64,000 nucleotides of DNA from Streptomyces marianii (GCF_005795905.1 NZ_VAWE01000001.1:8001501-8065500); one strand, 5' to 3'; positions 1-11,988 are shown, counted from the first letter of the stretch. Numbers and translations: made by a program. The notes: a model not told the origin generated them from the sequence alone.

Positions 1-1
1 C

Positions 2-751
2 GCGGGCGGGTTCTTCGCCCCGCACGTACGTGCGTACATGCGCCGCAGCGGCGCACCCCAGACCGTGGGCTCCCTGGTCGCGTACAAGGACCGCCGCAAT
101 GCGCTGAAGAACCCGTACGCCCACCTCCACGAGCACGGCATCACCCTGGAGAAGGTGCAGTCCTCGCCGATGCTCTGGGACCCGATCCGGTACTCGGAGA
201 CCTGCCCGTCCTCCGACGGCGCCTGTGCGATGGTCCTCACCGACCGGGCCGGAGCCGCCCGTTCGCCGCACCGCCCGGCCTGGGTGCACGGCGGTGCGAT
301 GCGCAGCGAACCGACGCTGTTCGCGGGAAAGGACTTCGTGTCCCCGCAGGCCGGGAAGGACTGCGCCGCCGACGTCTACCGGCAGGCGGGCATCACCGAC
401 CCGCGCCGCGAGATCGACGCCGTGGAGATGTACGTGCCCTTCTCCTGGTACGAGCCGATGTGGCTGGAGAACCTGGGCTTCGCGGCGGAGGGCGAGGGCT
501 GGAAGCTCACCGAGTCCGGCGTCACGGAACTGGACGGCGACCTGCCGGTGAACCCGTCCGGCGGGGTGCTGTCCACCAACCCCATCGGTGCTTCGGGGAT
601 GATCCGCTTCGCCGAGGCGGCCCTCCAGGTACGGGGCCGGGCGGGTGCGCACCAGGTGGAGGGGGCGCGGATGGCCCTCGGCCACGCCTACGGCGGGGGC
701 TCGCAGTTCTTCTCCATGTGGCTGGTGGGCGCCGAGCCTCCGGCGACCTGA
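2..751 (+). CDS. Thiolase-family protein (lipid-transfer/acetyl-CoA acetyltransferase type), 5' partial
   Basis: The frame is open from base 2, so the N-terminal part of the protein lies outside the window; about 249 residues are visible. They correspond to the C-terminal half of the thiolase fold: a SETCPSSDGACAMVL segment typical of the SCP2-thiolase-like/lipid-transfer branch, then NPSGGVLSTNPIGASGMIRF and the glycine-rich end GHAYGGGSQFFSMWL. Thiolases of this branch act on acyl-CoA substrates; the substrate here is unknown. The usual C-terminal thiolase Cys in a CxG motif is replaced by GHAYGGGS, which is common in the non-condensing lipid-transfer-like members, so a canonical thiolysis activity should not be assumed. 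A strong hairpin follows the stop codon directly. Confidence 0.85.
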   Translation, partial: AGGFFAPHVRAYMRRSGAPQTVGSLVAYKDRRNALKNPYAHLHEHGITLEKVQSSPMLWDPIRYSETCPSSDGACAMVLTDRAGAARSPHRPAWVHGGAMRSEPTLFAGKDFVSPQAGKDCAADVYRQAGITDPRREIDAVEMYVPFSWYEPMWLENLGFAAEGEGWKLTESGVTELDGDLPVNPSGGVLSTNPIGASGMIRFAEAALQVRGRAGAHQVEGARMALGHAYGGGSQFFSMWLVGAEPPAT

Positions 752-756
752 ACTCC

Positions 757-790
757 GTGCCCCGGTGGGCGCGGTCGCCCACCGGGGCAC
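757..790 (+). terminator. Strong intrinsic hairpin after the thiolase gene
   Basis: A perfect 15-bp inverted repeat, GTGCCCCGGTGGGCG (757-771) and its complement (776-790), with a 4-nt loop begins 6 nt after the stop codon. There is no long U-tract, which is normal for Streptomyces terminators. Confidence 0.85.
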
Positions 791-964
791 GAGGGAGGGC
801 GGCGCCTGCGCACACCGGGGCGGCCGGGCCCGCGGAGGCGGGGCCCCGCGAGCGGCCCCGGCCGGCATTCCGGAAGCGGCCGCGAGTCCTCCTGCGGCGG
901 CCTGTCCGCGACCGGCCCCGATCGCTACGCTGACCCCGGACGACGAACCGGGAGGAGTAGGGAC

Positions 965-1207
965 GTGGGCGAGAGCATCACCACGGAGCAGCCGCTTTCG
1001 GGTTGGAACAAGCCGGAGCTCGACCTCAGCCGGGCGGACTGGCAGTCGGGGAGCCAGGGGGCGGGTGACGTCCAGATCGCCTTCGTCGAGGGCTTCATCG
1101 CGATGAGGAACGGCGGCCGTCCCGGCAGCCCGTCACTGATCTTCAGCCCGGCCGAGTGGCGCGCCTTCGTCATGAACGCCCGGCACGGGGAGTTCGACCT
1201 CACCTGA
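965..1207 (+). CDS. DUF397 domain protein (orphan)
   Basis: An 80-residue protein starting at GTG 965 behind the ribosome-binding site GGGAGGAG. It ends with the DUF397 signature FSPAEWRAFV and GEFDL. Proteins of this family are small actinobacterial partners of Scr1/BldB-associated XRE regulators and normally lie next to an XRE gene; here no XRE gene is adjacent (the nearest is at 9522). The N-terminal GWNKPELDLSRADWQSG part is somewhat unlike the usual WRKSSYS-type beginning, so this may be a divergent or solo member. Molecular function is unknown. Confidence 0.8.
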   Translation: MGESITTEQPLSGWNKPELDLSRADWQSGSQGAGDVQIAFVEGFIAMRNGGRPGSPSLIFSPAEWRAFVMNARHGEFDLT

Positions 1208-1370
1208 CATGCCTCCGGCGGCGGCCCGTGTGCGAGGCGCGCTGGGCCGCCACCTTGGACGCCGGCCTTCGAATGAAAGGCAAACGTCTCGAGAACTCTT
1301 GAACCTGCGTGCTCGGGTTGCGTTGGTGAGGGGCGCATCGATGGGAAGAGGGGCACCCGCCCGCACGGTC

Positions 1371-1383
1371 TAGGCTGACGATC
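1371..1383 (+). promoter_or_regulatory. -10 element for a probable leaderless transcript
   Basis: TAGGCT (1371-1376) matches the Streptomyces TANNNT -10 consensus and ends 7 nt before the ATG at 1384. No Shine-Dalgarno sequence is visible, so transcription probably starts at or next to the A of the start codon. Confidence 0.55.
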
Positions 1384-1782
1384 ATGAGCCCAGAACGTGA
1401 CCTCGGCCGTCTGCTGACCGGTATGCGTCCCGAACCGAACCCCGGCCGCTACGTCTTCACCACCGTCACCGGTGCGCCGCCGCCCGGCCTCGCCCCCGTG
1501 GCCACCGTCGCCGAGGACGAGGGCCTGACCCTCGTCGTACGCGAGGAGGAGGCCGACGCCGCAGGGCTGGTCTACGACTACGTAGCCGGCTGGATCACCC
1601 TCCGCGTGCACTCCGCACTCGACGCCGTCGGGCTCACCGCCGCCGTCGCCACCGCCCTGGCCGAAGCGGGCATCAGCTGCAACGTCGTCGCCGGCCACCA
1701 CCACGACCACCTGTTCGTGCCGTACGAACGCGTGGACGAGTCCATCACCCTCCTGCGGGAGCTGGCGGCACGCGCCGGCTGA
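1384..1782 (+). CDS. ACT domain-containing protein
   Basis: A 132-residue protein of the small actinobacterial ACT/CASTOR-like family. The middle and end (LTLVVREEEADAAGL, WITLRVHSALDAVGLTAAV, ALAEAGISCNVVAGHHHDHLFV) follow the ACT fold pattern of strand-helix-strand with a ligand loop, and such proteins are predicted to bind small ligands such as amino acids. No catalytic domain is attached. It begins at an ATG with no ribosome-binding site but with a -10 box placed for leaderless expression. The next gene, 100 bp downstream, has the same arrangement, so the two are probably transcribed from separate promoters. Confidence 0.8.
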   Translation: MSPERDLGRLLTGMRPEPNPGRYVFTTVTGAPPPGLAPVATVAEDEGLTLVVREEEADAAGLVYDYVAGWITLRVHSALDAVGLTAAVATALAEAGISCNVVAGHHHDHLFVPYERVDESITLLRELAARAG

Positions 1783-1873
1783 GCCCGCGGGCCCCGGTGC
1801 GACCGGCCGTCCGCCCCGTTCCGGCGTGTCGCGCACGGGAGCGCCCGGTCGGCGGCACGGCCTGCGGGACACG

Positions 1874-1885
1874 TACCATGTCGGC
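1874..1885 (+). promoter_or_regulatory. -10 element for a probable leaderless transcript
   Basis: TACCAT (1874-1879) fits TANNNT and ends 6 nt before the ATG at 1886; no ribosome-binding site is present. Confidence 0.5.
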
Positions 1886-2386
1886 ATGTCCTTCCTCCGC
1901 CGCCGCAGCGCCGCCACTCCCGCGGGCCCGGACTTCGACGTCCTGGCCATGGACCCGGGGGACTGGCCCGGCAACCTCGGCGCCGGGCTGCTGCCCGCGC
2001 CCGACGGCAGCTGCCAGGGCGTCTTCCTGCGCTACGACCTGTTCGGAGGCCGGGGCCCCGCGATGATCATCGGCAATCTGCCGGAGGGCTCGCCGGCCCG
2101 CGAGGTCGCCGAAGGGGAGGCCCCGTTCGAGGTCGCCCAGCTGCTCGCGGCACTGGAGAACGACGAGGACGTCACGGTCGTCGGCACCGAGGACGTCCCC
2201 GTGATGCAGGGCGACAATCTGCTGATCGTGCGCAGGATCAAGCTCTCCGACGGCCGGATCTCCTGCGTGCAGTTCGACCGCAGTGACAACGTCCTCGTCA
2301 CCATCGCCAGCTGGGACCGGCCGATCACCGACGATCTGTACGCCCTCCTCAAGCCGCTGCCCGCGGAACTCTTCCAGCAGGGCTGA
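1886..2386 (+). CDS. Conserved hypothetical protein
   Basis: A 166-residue soluble protein starting MSFLRRRSA. A start 60 nt upstream is possible in frame, but the -10 box position and the sequence composition favour 1886. I do not recognise a named domain. The sequence looks like a real, well-folded protein: DFDVLAMDPGDWPGNLGAGL, then an acidic helix EVAQLLAALENDEDVTVVG and alternating strands near GDNLLIVRRIKLSDGRISC. There is no signal peptide or membrane segment. It converges on geosmin synthase, separated by a hairpin terminator. Confidence 0.7.
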   Translation: MSFLRRRSAATPAGPDFDVLAMDPGDWPGNLGAGLLPAPDGSCQGVFLRYDLFGGRGPAMIIGNLPEGSPAREVAEGEAPFEVAQLLAALENDEDVTVVGTEDVPVMQGDNLLIVRRIKLSDGRISCVQFDRSDNVLVTIASWDRPITDDLYALLKPLPAELFQQG

Positions 2387-2535
2387 CCCTCCGGGCACCC
2401 GCCGCCGCGACCCCGCGGACGGGGCGGACCCCGCCAGGCACCGGTCGGAGCCCGCCGACGTCGGTGAACCCGGTCCGACTCGGGTCATGCCCGCGCGCCC
2501 TCGTCCCCGCGGCCCCTCTCCGCACCGCCCGGCCC

Positions 2536-2571
2536 CGTACGGTCCCACGCCCCCTGCCGCGGGACCGTACG
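2536..2571. terminator. Bidirectional hairpin between converging genes
   Basis: CGTACGGTCCC (2536-2546) and its perfect complement (2561-2571) form an 11-bp stem with a 14-nt loop, in the gap between the hypothetical gene (+) and geoA (-). Confidence 0.65.
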
Positions 2572-2645
2572 ACAGCCCGGCCGCCCCCGGTCCCCGCCGC
2601 CGCGCGGGACGTTCCCGAGCGGACACCAGCCTCCCGGCACCCCGG

Positions 2646-7009
<4,364 letters not shown>

Positions 7010-7248
7010 TGCAGCCTCCAGTGACGGATGGTGCGCGAGCGACCCGTACAGGGGTAGCGGCTCCCGGACGATCCGTCAACGAGGCTCAGCGGTAAGGAAG
7101 TCCATGTCACGGGGTCCCAGTAGTTCTCGCCGAAAAAACAACGCTAAGAGGATGTCTCACGTGGTGACGCGGTGAGCTGGGGCATGAGCTGAAGCACGGT
7201 AGTTGTCACGTAGGCACGCTTGTTGTCAGTGGAGTACGTGCGGTGTGA

Positions 7249-7308
7249 CTGTTCGGCATCACCGAGCACACCGCCATGCGCTGCCTCTGCGCGGCCCGCC
7301 CGCGGTAG
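7249..7308 (+). pseudogene. Possible 3' remnant of a tyrosine-recombinase-like gene
   Basis: A 19-codon reading frame, LFGITEHTAMRCLCAARPR then TAG, resembles the C-terminal end of actinobacterial integrase-like proteins (LFGI/S..TAMRY type). The rest of the gene is absent: upstream sequence (7010-7248) has stops in this frame and shows no other gene. The call rests on resemblance of a short peptide only and could be chance. It lies beside the IS-disrupted hydrolase, in keeping with an accessory patch. Confidence 0.25.
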
Positions 7309-7694
7309 CCCGCCGGGTTCAGCCCTGAATAGTGGCGAGCCAGTCGATCAGCAGGCTGTTGACCTCGTCGGGGCGTTCCTGCTGGACCCAGTGGCCGCAG
7401 CCGCCCAGGAGGTGGGAGGCGGACAGGGCGGGGAGGGTGATGGGGTAGGCGTCGATGGCATCGGCCATCCAGGTGGTGGAGGCGTCCAGTGCGCCGCCGA
7501 CGAACAAGGCGGGCTGTTTGATGGGGGATCCGCAGTGGGGGGCGAGGTCTTCCCAGTCGCGGTCCATGTTGCGGTAGCGGTTGAGGGCGCCGGTCAGACC
7601 CGTACGCTCGAACTCCCCGGCGTAAACGTCGAGGTCCTCCTCGCTCAACCAGGACGGGAGCGGACCGGCGGGGAAACGGTCGCGCATGTGACAG

Positions 7695-7700
7695 CCTAGG
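7695..7700. repeat. Target site duplication CCTAGG, left copy
   Basis: CCTAGG borders the element here and again at 8767-8772. This copy also supplies the transposase stop codon: the minus-strand TAG is at 7698-7696. Confidence 0.85.
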
Positions 7701-8649
7701 TGTATTGCCCTGAGAGGTTAGGAACGCGGCTGGCGGGTGGCTGGCCCTTCAGCGCGGTGTGTCCGCGGTGGTGATTGTAGGTGTGCAGCCATGTGGGGAA
7801 GGCGTCGCGTCGTTCCTGTTCTGATCGGTAGGGCTTTGCGTAGGCCCATTCGTCGAGCAGGGTGCGGTTGAGGCGTTCGACCTTGCCGTTGGTCTGCGGC
7901 CGGTAGGGCCGGGTTCGCTTGTGAGTGATCCCTGCGTCGGCGAGTGCATCGCGCCAGGTGTGCGACTTGTAGCAGGCGCCGTTGTCGGTCAGTACGCGCT
8001 CGACGGTGATCCCGACGCTGGTGAAGAAGGCGTGGGCGCGGGTCCAGAAGGCGGTGGCGGTCTCCTTCTTCTCGTCCGGGTGGATCTCGCTGTAGGCGAG
8101 GCGGGAGTGGTCGTCGACCGCGGTGTGGACGTAGCTGTAGCCGGCGTTCTTGCGGTTCTTGCGTCCGGCTTGGCGGCCGAGGGTTTTGTGGCCGCCGCCG
8201 TCGGGGATGTTGCCGAGCTTTTTGATGTCCACGTGGACCAGCTCGCCCGGGCGGTCCCATTCGTAGCGGCGTATGACGCGGCCGGTGGCCCGGTCCAGGT
8301 GGGTGAGCCGGGCCAGGCGGTAGCGGACGAGGACTCGGTGCACGGTCGAGGGCACGAGGCCCAGCAGGTGCGCGATGCGGGCCGGGCCCCACCGGCGGGC
8401 GAGGCGGACCTTGATGATCCGGCGTTCGGTCCGGGTCGGTGTCCGGCGGGGACTGCGATGCGGTCGGGAGGAGTGGTCGGCCATCCCGGCCTCGCCCAGG
8501 GCCCGGTAGCGGTCGGCCCACCGCTGGGCGGTTGTGGGCGAGACCTGGAAGCGTTCGGCGGCCCGGCGCAGGGGCCAGCCGTCCTCGACCACGCAGCGGG
8601 CCAGGCGTAGCCGCCCGGTCTCGGTCAGGGGTGCATTACGGTGGGGCAC
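7696..8649 (-). CDS. IS481-family transposase
   Basis: A 317-residue DDE transposase starting at GTG 8649 (AGAAAGG upstream; an ATG at 8706 in frame is possible but less typical). N-terminal helix-turn-helix: LRRAAERFQVSPTTAQRWADR, followed by the basic SSRPHRSPRRTP segment of the family. The rve catalytic core has the three acidic residues in VHVDIKKLG, LTDNGACYKS and GKVERLNRTLLDEW. The protein appears complete. Its TAG stop is not part of the element: the last codons GQYT run to the tip and the stop is read from the duplicated target CCTAGG. Confidence 0.95.
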   Translation of the reverse strand: MPHRNAPLTETGRLRLARCVVEDGWPLRRAAERFQVSPTTAQRWADRYRALGEAGMADHSSRPHRSPRRTPTRTERRIIKVRLARRWGPARIAHLLGLVPSTVHRVLVRYRLARLTHLDRATGRVIRRYEWDRPGELVHVDIKKLGNIPDGGGHKTLGRQAGRKNRKNAGYSYVHTAVDDHSRLAYSEIHPDEKKETATAFWTRAHAFFTSVGITVERVLTDNGACYKSHTWRDALADAGITHKRTRPYRPQTNGKVERLNRTLLDEWAYAKPYRSEQERRDAFPTWLHTYNHHRGHTALKGQPPASRVPNLSGQYT

Positions 8650-8766
8650 GAGGGCCTTTCTGTTGGTGTAGACGTCGCAATCCACACCGAACCGGAAGGC
8701 CCTCACCCGTTCAAGATCCCTCAGCCGAGATCTGCCTCACCGTCCACAACCTCCCGGGACAGAACA
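7701..8766 (-). mobile_element. IS481-family insertion sequence, complete
   Basis: A 1066-bp element with TGT...ACA ends and one transposase gene. The 19-bp terminal repeats (TGTATTGCCCTGAGAGGTT at 7701-7719; complement of 8748-8766) match at 14 of 19 positions. It is flanked by the direct repeat CCTAGG on both sides and splits a hydrolase gene at codon 204. All parts look intact, so it may still be mobile. Confidence 0.93.
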
Positions 8767-8772
8767 CCTAGG
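8767..8772. repeat. Target site duplication CCTAGG, right copy
   Basis: Matches 7695-7700; in the interrupted hydrolase it encodes the end of the Leu203 codon and the start of Gly204. Confidence 0.85.
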
Positions 8773-9458
8773 GCGATGAAGTGCGGGTCGGGCTCGCCCT
8801 CGGCTGGCATGGTGTCGGCGGACAGGGCCGCGTAGAAGCCCGCGAGCCAGCCCCGGACATCGGGCTCGATCTCCACCTCGGCGCGGCCGGGCTCCTGGAA
8901 GTAGGAGACGTAGAACTCCTGCTCGGGGCCGCCGATCCGGCCGAAGATGTCGGTGGGGCGGGGGCCGCCGGGCGGCGCGTACGGGACGCTCAGCAAGCCG
9001 ACCGCGCGGAAGACTCCGGGGTGGAGCAGGGCGGAGGCAGCGGCGATGTTGGAGCCCCAGTCGTGGCCGACGACCACCGCGCTTTCCTCGCCGAGGGCAC
9101 GCACTACGGCGACGTTGTCCTCCACCAGGTCGAGCATCCGATAGGCGTCGGTCGCGGCGGGCTTGGAGGAGCGGCCGTAGCCACGTACGTCGATCGCCAC
9201 CGCCCGGTACCCGGCCGCGGCGAGGACCGGGAGCTGGCGGCGCCAGGAGTACCAGGACTCGGGGAAGCCGTGCACGAGCAGGACCAGCGGGCCGCAGCCC
9301 TGCTCGACCAGGTGCAGGCGCCCGGCCGGGGCCTCGACGATGCGGTGGCGGAGTGCGGCGGTCGGCTCGGATCGCATGGGCGACTTCTCCTCGGTTCGCG
9401 GGCGGCGCGGGGGTACCCATCGATCATGCGGCCCGGCGGCCACTCCGCGCGATCAGCG

Positions 9459-9473
9459 TTGCCATTCTGGCAA
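9459..9473. promoter_or_regulatory. Probable operator of the XRE-cupin regulator
   Basis: TTGCCATTCTGGCAA is a perfect 6-3-6 inverted repeat in the 144-bp gap between the divergent hydrolase and regulator starts. A second weaker dyad, CTTGCAGGCCAAG, follows immediately. Short palindromes of this form are typical XRE binding sites; autoregulation and control of the hydrolase are inferred from position. Confidence 0.6.
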
Positions 9474-9521
9474 GCTTGCAGGCCAAGGCGGTGAGCGGCA
9501 CAGCGAGAAGGAACGGGGACG

Positions 9522-10148
9522 GTGGCAGGAGACAACGTGGCGCAGATGCTGGCGGTGATGGGGCCCCGGCTGCGGGTCGTGCGCGAGCGCCGTGGCGTCA
9601 CACTCGCCGATGTCAGCCGCGCAACCGGCATCTCGCCCAGTACGCTGTCGCGGATCGAGACCAGCCGGCGCAAGCCCACCCTGGAGGTGGTGCTACAGCT
9701 GGCGAAGGAATTCGGAGTCTCCCTGGACGAACTGGTCGGCACCGCACCCGCCCCTGCGGCCGAGCCCCGCAGCACGGCGCCGCACAGCTTCGGCGACGAC
9801 AAGGCGGTGTTGCCGCTGACCCGGTACGTCGGCGGCCTGCACGCCCACAAGCATGTCCTGCCTGCCGTCGAGAGGCCGCCCGGGCGGCCCCGGCAGGTGT
9901 CCCACGAGGGTTACGAGTGGCTGTGTGTCCTGTACGGGCGGTTGTGGCTCGCACTCGGTAGCCAGGACCTCGTCCTGACTGCCGGGGACGTCGTCGAATT
10001 CGACACCCGCATCCTTCACGGAGTCGCGAACGCCGGATCCGACGGACCGGTCGAGTATCTGATCATGTTCGGGCCTCAGGGAGAACGTCTACGGCTGCGC
10101 ACCCCTCCAGCAGTTGGTCGCGGGACTGGTGACACGAACAGCCCTTGA
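9522..10148 (+). CDS. XRE-family transcriptional regulator with C-terminal cupin domain
   Basis: A 208-residue regulator starting at GTG 9522. Residues about 12-70 form an XRE helix-turn-helix (VVRERRGVTLADVSRATGIS, TLSRIETSRRKPTLEVV). Residues about 95-190 form a small cupin barrel (HEGYEWLCVLYGRLWLALG, LTAGDVVEFDTRILHGVANA, VEYLIMFGPQGERL). In this family the cupin binds a small metabolite and changes DNA binding. It is divergent from the IS-disrupted hydrolase, and a perfect palindrome lies between them, so it most likely controlled that gene and itself. With the hydrolase broken, its remaining target may only be its own promoter. Confidence 0.9.
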   Translation: MAGDNVAQMLAVMGPRLRVVRERRGVTLADVSRATGISPSTLSRIETSRRKPTLEVVLQLAKEFGVSLDELVGTAPAPAAEPRSTAPHSFGDDKAVLPLTRYVGGLHAHKHVLPAVERPPGRPRQVSHEGYEWLCVLYGRLWLALGSQDLVLTAGDVVEFDTRILHGVANAGSDGPVEYLIMFGPQGERLRLRTPPAVGRGTGDTNSP

Positions 10149-10381
10149 GCTGGGAACAGCAGGGTGCGCCGATCCGCGCCTGTCTCGGTCATCGTTGCGA
10201 GGGCGTGTGCCGGCCACGCTGGCGGAGGGCGTTAGCCCATCTGGTGCTGTCGAGGTGGCGGAAGTCGTCATTGACGAGTGTGCTGGAACCGGCTGTGGGC
10301 CTCATCGGCACGTGAAGTGCGATGGAACGCGACAGGGCAGGCAGTGCAGCCTTCGACCGCTGAGCAGGAGAACGAGGAACC

Positions 10382-11362
10382 ATGACAGTCGTGACGTCAT
10401 TCCGCACCAAAGTGACGGCCGGCGAGGATGAGGCCGAGTCCATCGTCAACGCCATCGGGGAACAGAAGCACGTCATCACCGACAGCGAGCGGGACGGCTT
10501 CGGCTGGCCCTGGGGCAGCATCACGGACGCATGCGCCAAGCACATGGGGCGGCGCCCCAACGGCGCCTGGATTCGCAACCCCACCGATCATGACCTGTAC
10601 AACACCTACGGGTGGCAGCAGACGACCACGGTCCTGAAGGCCGTGAAGGCTGAGATCCTTGGGATCAACAGCAAGCCGACCACCGTGAAGACCGCCACGT
10701 TCCGCAACAACTCCAGTGTGGGCGGCACGTTCAACGTCAGCATCTGGGAGGAGGTGTCCAACACGGTCAGCAACACCTGGTCGTCGACCAACAGCTTCTC
10801 GCTGGAGCAGTCGATCTCCTACGAGATCGGCTTCCTGGGCACCGGAGGCGGCGGCGAAACCTCAATGAGCTATACGCACTCATGGGGGCAGTCGAAGACC
10901 GAGTCCCAGACGGTCACGCTGGGGTCGGAAACCGGGGTCGAGGTCTATCTCGAACCGGGGCAGGCGGTGAAGTCCACGCTCGTCGCCACCCGCGGCACCA
11001 TGGAGGTCAAGGTCACCTACTCGGCCACGGTCGAAGGCCGAACCGCCATGAACTACAACCCCAGGCACAACGGACACCACTTCTGGAGCACAGGCACCAA
11101 CACCATCCTCCAGGCGGGGGGCCTGAACCGAAGCAAGTCATTCACCGAGAACCTCGAAATCGGCTACTACTCCAACGCTGAGATCCTCCTGGAGGACGCC
11201 AAGACCGGCGAGCTCCTGGCCTCCCTCCCGCTTGACGGCGGTCCCGCCGTCAAGCCGGGCGAAACCGTCTCCTTCAACCTCAGCCCCCAGGCACGCGCGG
11301 CCGGGGCCGCCGAAGTAGTGGCGGCGGGCACCCCCGCCGAACCCGACCACCCGACCGCATAA
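10382..11362 (+). CDS. Aerolysin/ETX-MTX2-like beta-pore-forming family protein, no signal peptide
   Basis: A 326-residue protein from ATG 10382 (GAGGAACC upstream). After an N-terminal region containing SITDACAKHMGRRPNGAWIR, residues about 100-270 have the aerolysin-like pattern: long, Ser/Thr-rich alternating strands (VKTATFRNNSSVGGTFNVS, TNSFSLEQSISYEIGF), a central glycine turn GTGGGGETS flanked by SMSYTHSWGQSKTESQTVTL, and a receding strand pair (MEVKVTYSATVEGRTAM). This is the layout of the membrane-inserting hairpin in aerolysin, epsilon-toxin and natterin-like proteins. There is no signal peptide, so export would need lysis or another route. Codon usage contains more A/T-ending codons than neighbours (for example AGCTATACG), consistent with acquisition. 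Target cells and function are unknown. Confidence 0.7.
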   Translation: MTVVTSFRTKVTAGEDEAESIVNAIGEQKHVITDSERDGFGWPWGSITDACAKHMGRRPNGAWIRNPTDHDLYNTYGWQQTTTVLKAVKAEILGINSKPTTVKTATFRNNSSVGGTFNVSIWEEVSNTVSNTWSSTNSFSLEQSISYEIGFLGTGGGGETSMSYTHSWGQSKTESQTVTLGSETGVEVYLEPGQAVKSTLVATRGTMEVKVTYSATVEGRTAMNYNPRHNGHHFWSTGTNTILQAGGLNRSKSFTENLEIGYYSNAEILLEDAKTGELLASLPLDGGPAVKPGETVSFNLSPQARAAGAAEVVAAGTPAEPDHPTA

Positions 11363-11398
11363 CACGGGCGGGCTGTAACGGCAATGCTGCCCGCCGCC

Positions 11399-11423
11399 GT
11401 AGACGTGCAGGGTGAACGTCTAC
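11399..11423. terminator. Hairpin downstream of the aerolysin-like gene
   Basis: GTAGACGT (11399-11406) pairs perfectly with ACGTCTAC (11416-11423) across a 9-nt loop, 36 nt after the stop codon. Confidence 0.45.
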
Positions 11424-11576
11424 GAGCCCGGCCGGTCGGCCGCGTCGTAGCTGTCCAGGACGCGCTCGATGCGCTCCCGCAGCTTCACCGGACCGCCCTC
11501 GCGCCCCTGCCGTGCGCCGTCGTGCGGGGTGAGGGTGGCGGCCGACCAGGTACACGATGTCGCCCACTTCTGCCAT
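11420..11576 (-). pseudogene. Frameshifted small reading frame of unknown function
   Basis: On the minus strand a frame starts MAEVGDIVYLVG with typical Streptomyces codon choice, then coding character moves by one base into TPHDGARQGREGGPVKL, ending with RERIERVLDSYDAADRPGS and a stop at 11420. Joined, the two parts would give about 51 residues, a small protein with a C-terminal amphipathic helix. I do not recognise the family. It could also be chance order in GC-rich DNA. Confidence 0.3.
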
Positions 11577-11988
11577 CTGCGCGTCCGGCACCGCGCCGCA
11601 GCACGGTGCCGGGCATGTCGTCGGTGATGTACTGGGACGAGAACTACCGGGACCCCGTCACGGACGGGTGGGGCGCGGCCTGCGGCGCTCAGCGGAGTGG
11701 ACCCGTGATCGCCGGTGAGGGGCCGTCAGGGCACGGACGACCGGGCCGCGGGGCCCGGGCGCGGACCGACGCAGGGCGCGGGGCACGGCCGGCCGGTGCG
11801 ATGCGGAGCCGACGCGGCCGGGCCGGTCCGGGTATCCGGAGCGAGTCGTCAGGCGCGGGGCGTCCCAGGGGCGCGGCACACGGCCGCGTGGTGTGACACC
11901 ACGCCCGACGGCCGCCGCCGGTCCTCTGAACCGGCTGGCGAACTCCCGACGCGAACGGGCTGTCCGGCCGTCGTGGACGACGCCGGGG
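11577..11988. other. Intergenic region without a recognisable gene
   Basis: About 410 bp in which all open frames are arginine/glycine-rich and look like GC-driven shadows. Nothing else recognised. Confidence 0.5.

Larger units (their letters stand above)
7319..9377 (-). pseudogene. Epoxide hydrolase-type alpha/beta hydrolase gene split by an IS481-type element
   Basis: The 5' part (9377-8767) encodes residues 1-203 from ATG 9377 behind GAGGAGAAG: HGFPESWYSW (oxyanion loop), GYGRSSKP and the nucleophile elbow GHDWGS with Asp106. The 3' part (7694-7319) encodes the C-terminus with the catalytic histidine in LLGGCGHWVQQERP. Between them lies the insertion element. Deleting 7695-8766 (one target copy plus the element) joins codons as ALGCHMRD without frameshift or stop and yields 611 + 376 = 987 nt, a 328-residue protein, the normal length for epoxide hydrolases. 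The insertion is therefore clean and probably recent. The split gene cannot make an active enzyme, because the nucleophile and the catalytic histidine are on different fragments. It is divergent from the XRE-cupin regulator at 9522. Confidence 0.93.

Noticed and set aside
10189..10381. Minus-strand frame ending DDFRHLDSTRWANALRQRG, considered as a gene remnant
   Set aside because: It lies in the promoter region of the aerolysin-like gene, has no start or recognisable family, and could be chance.
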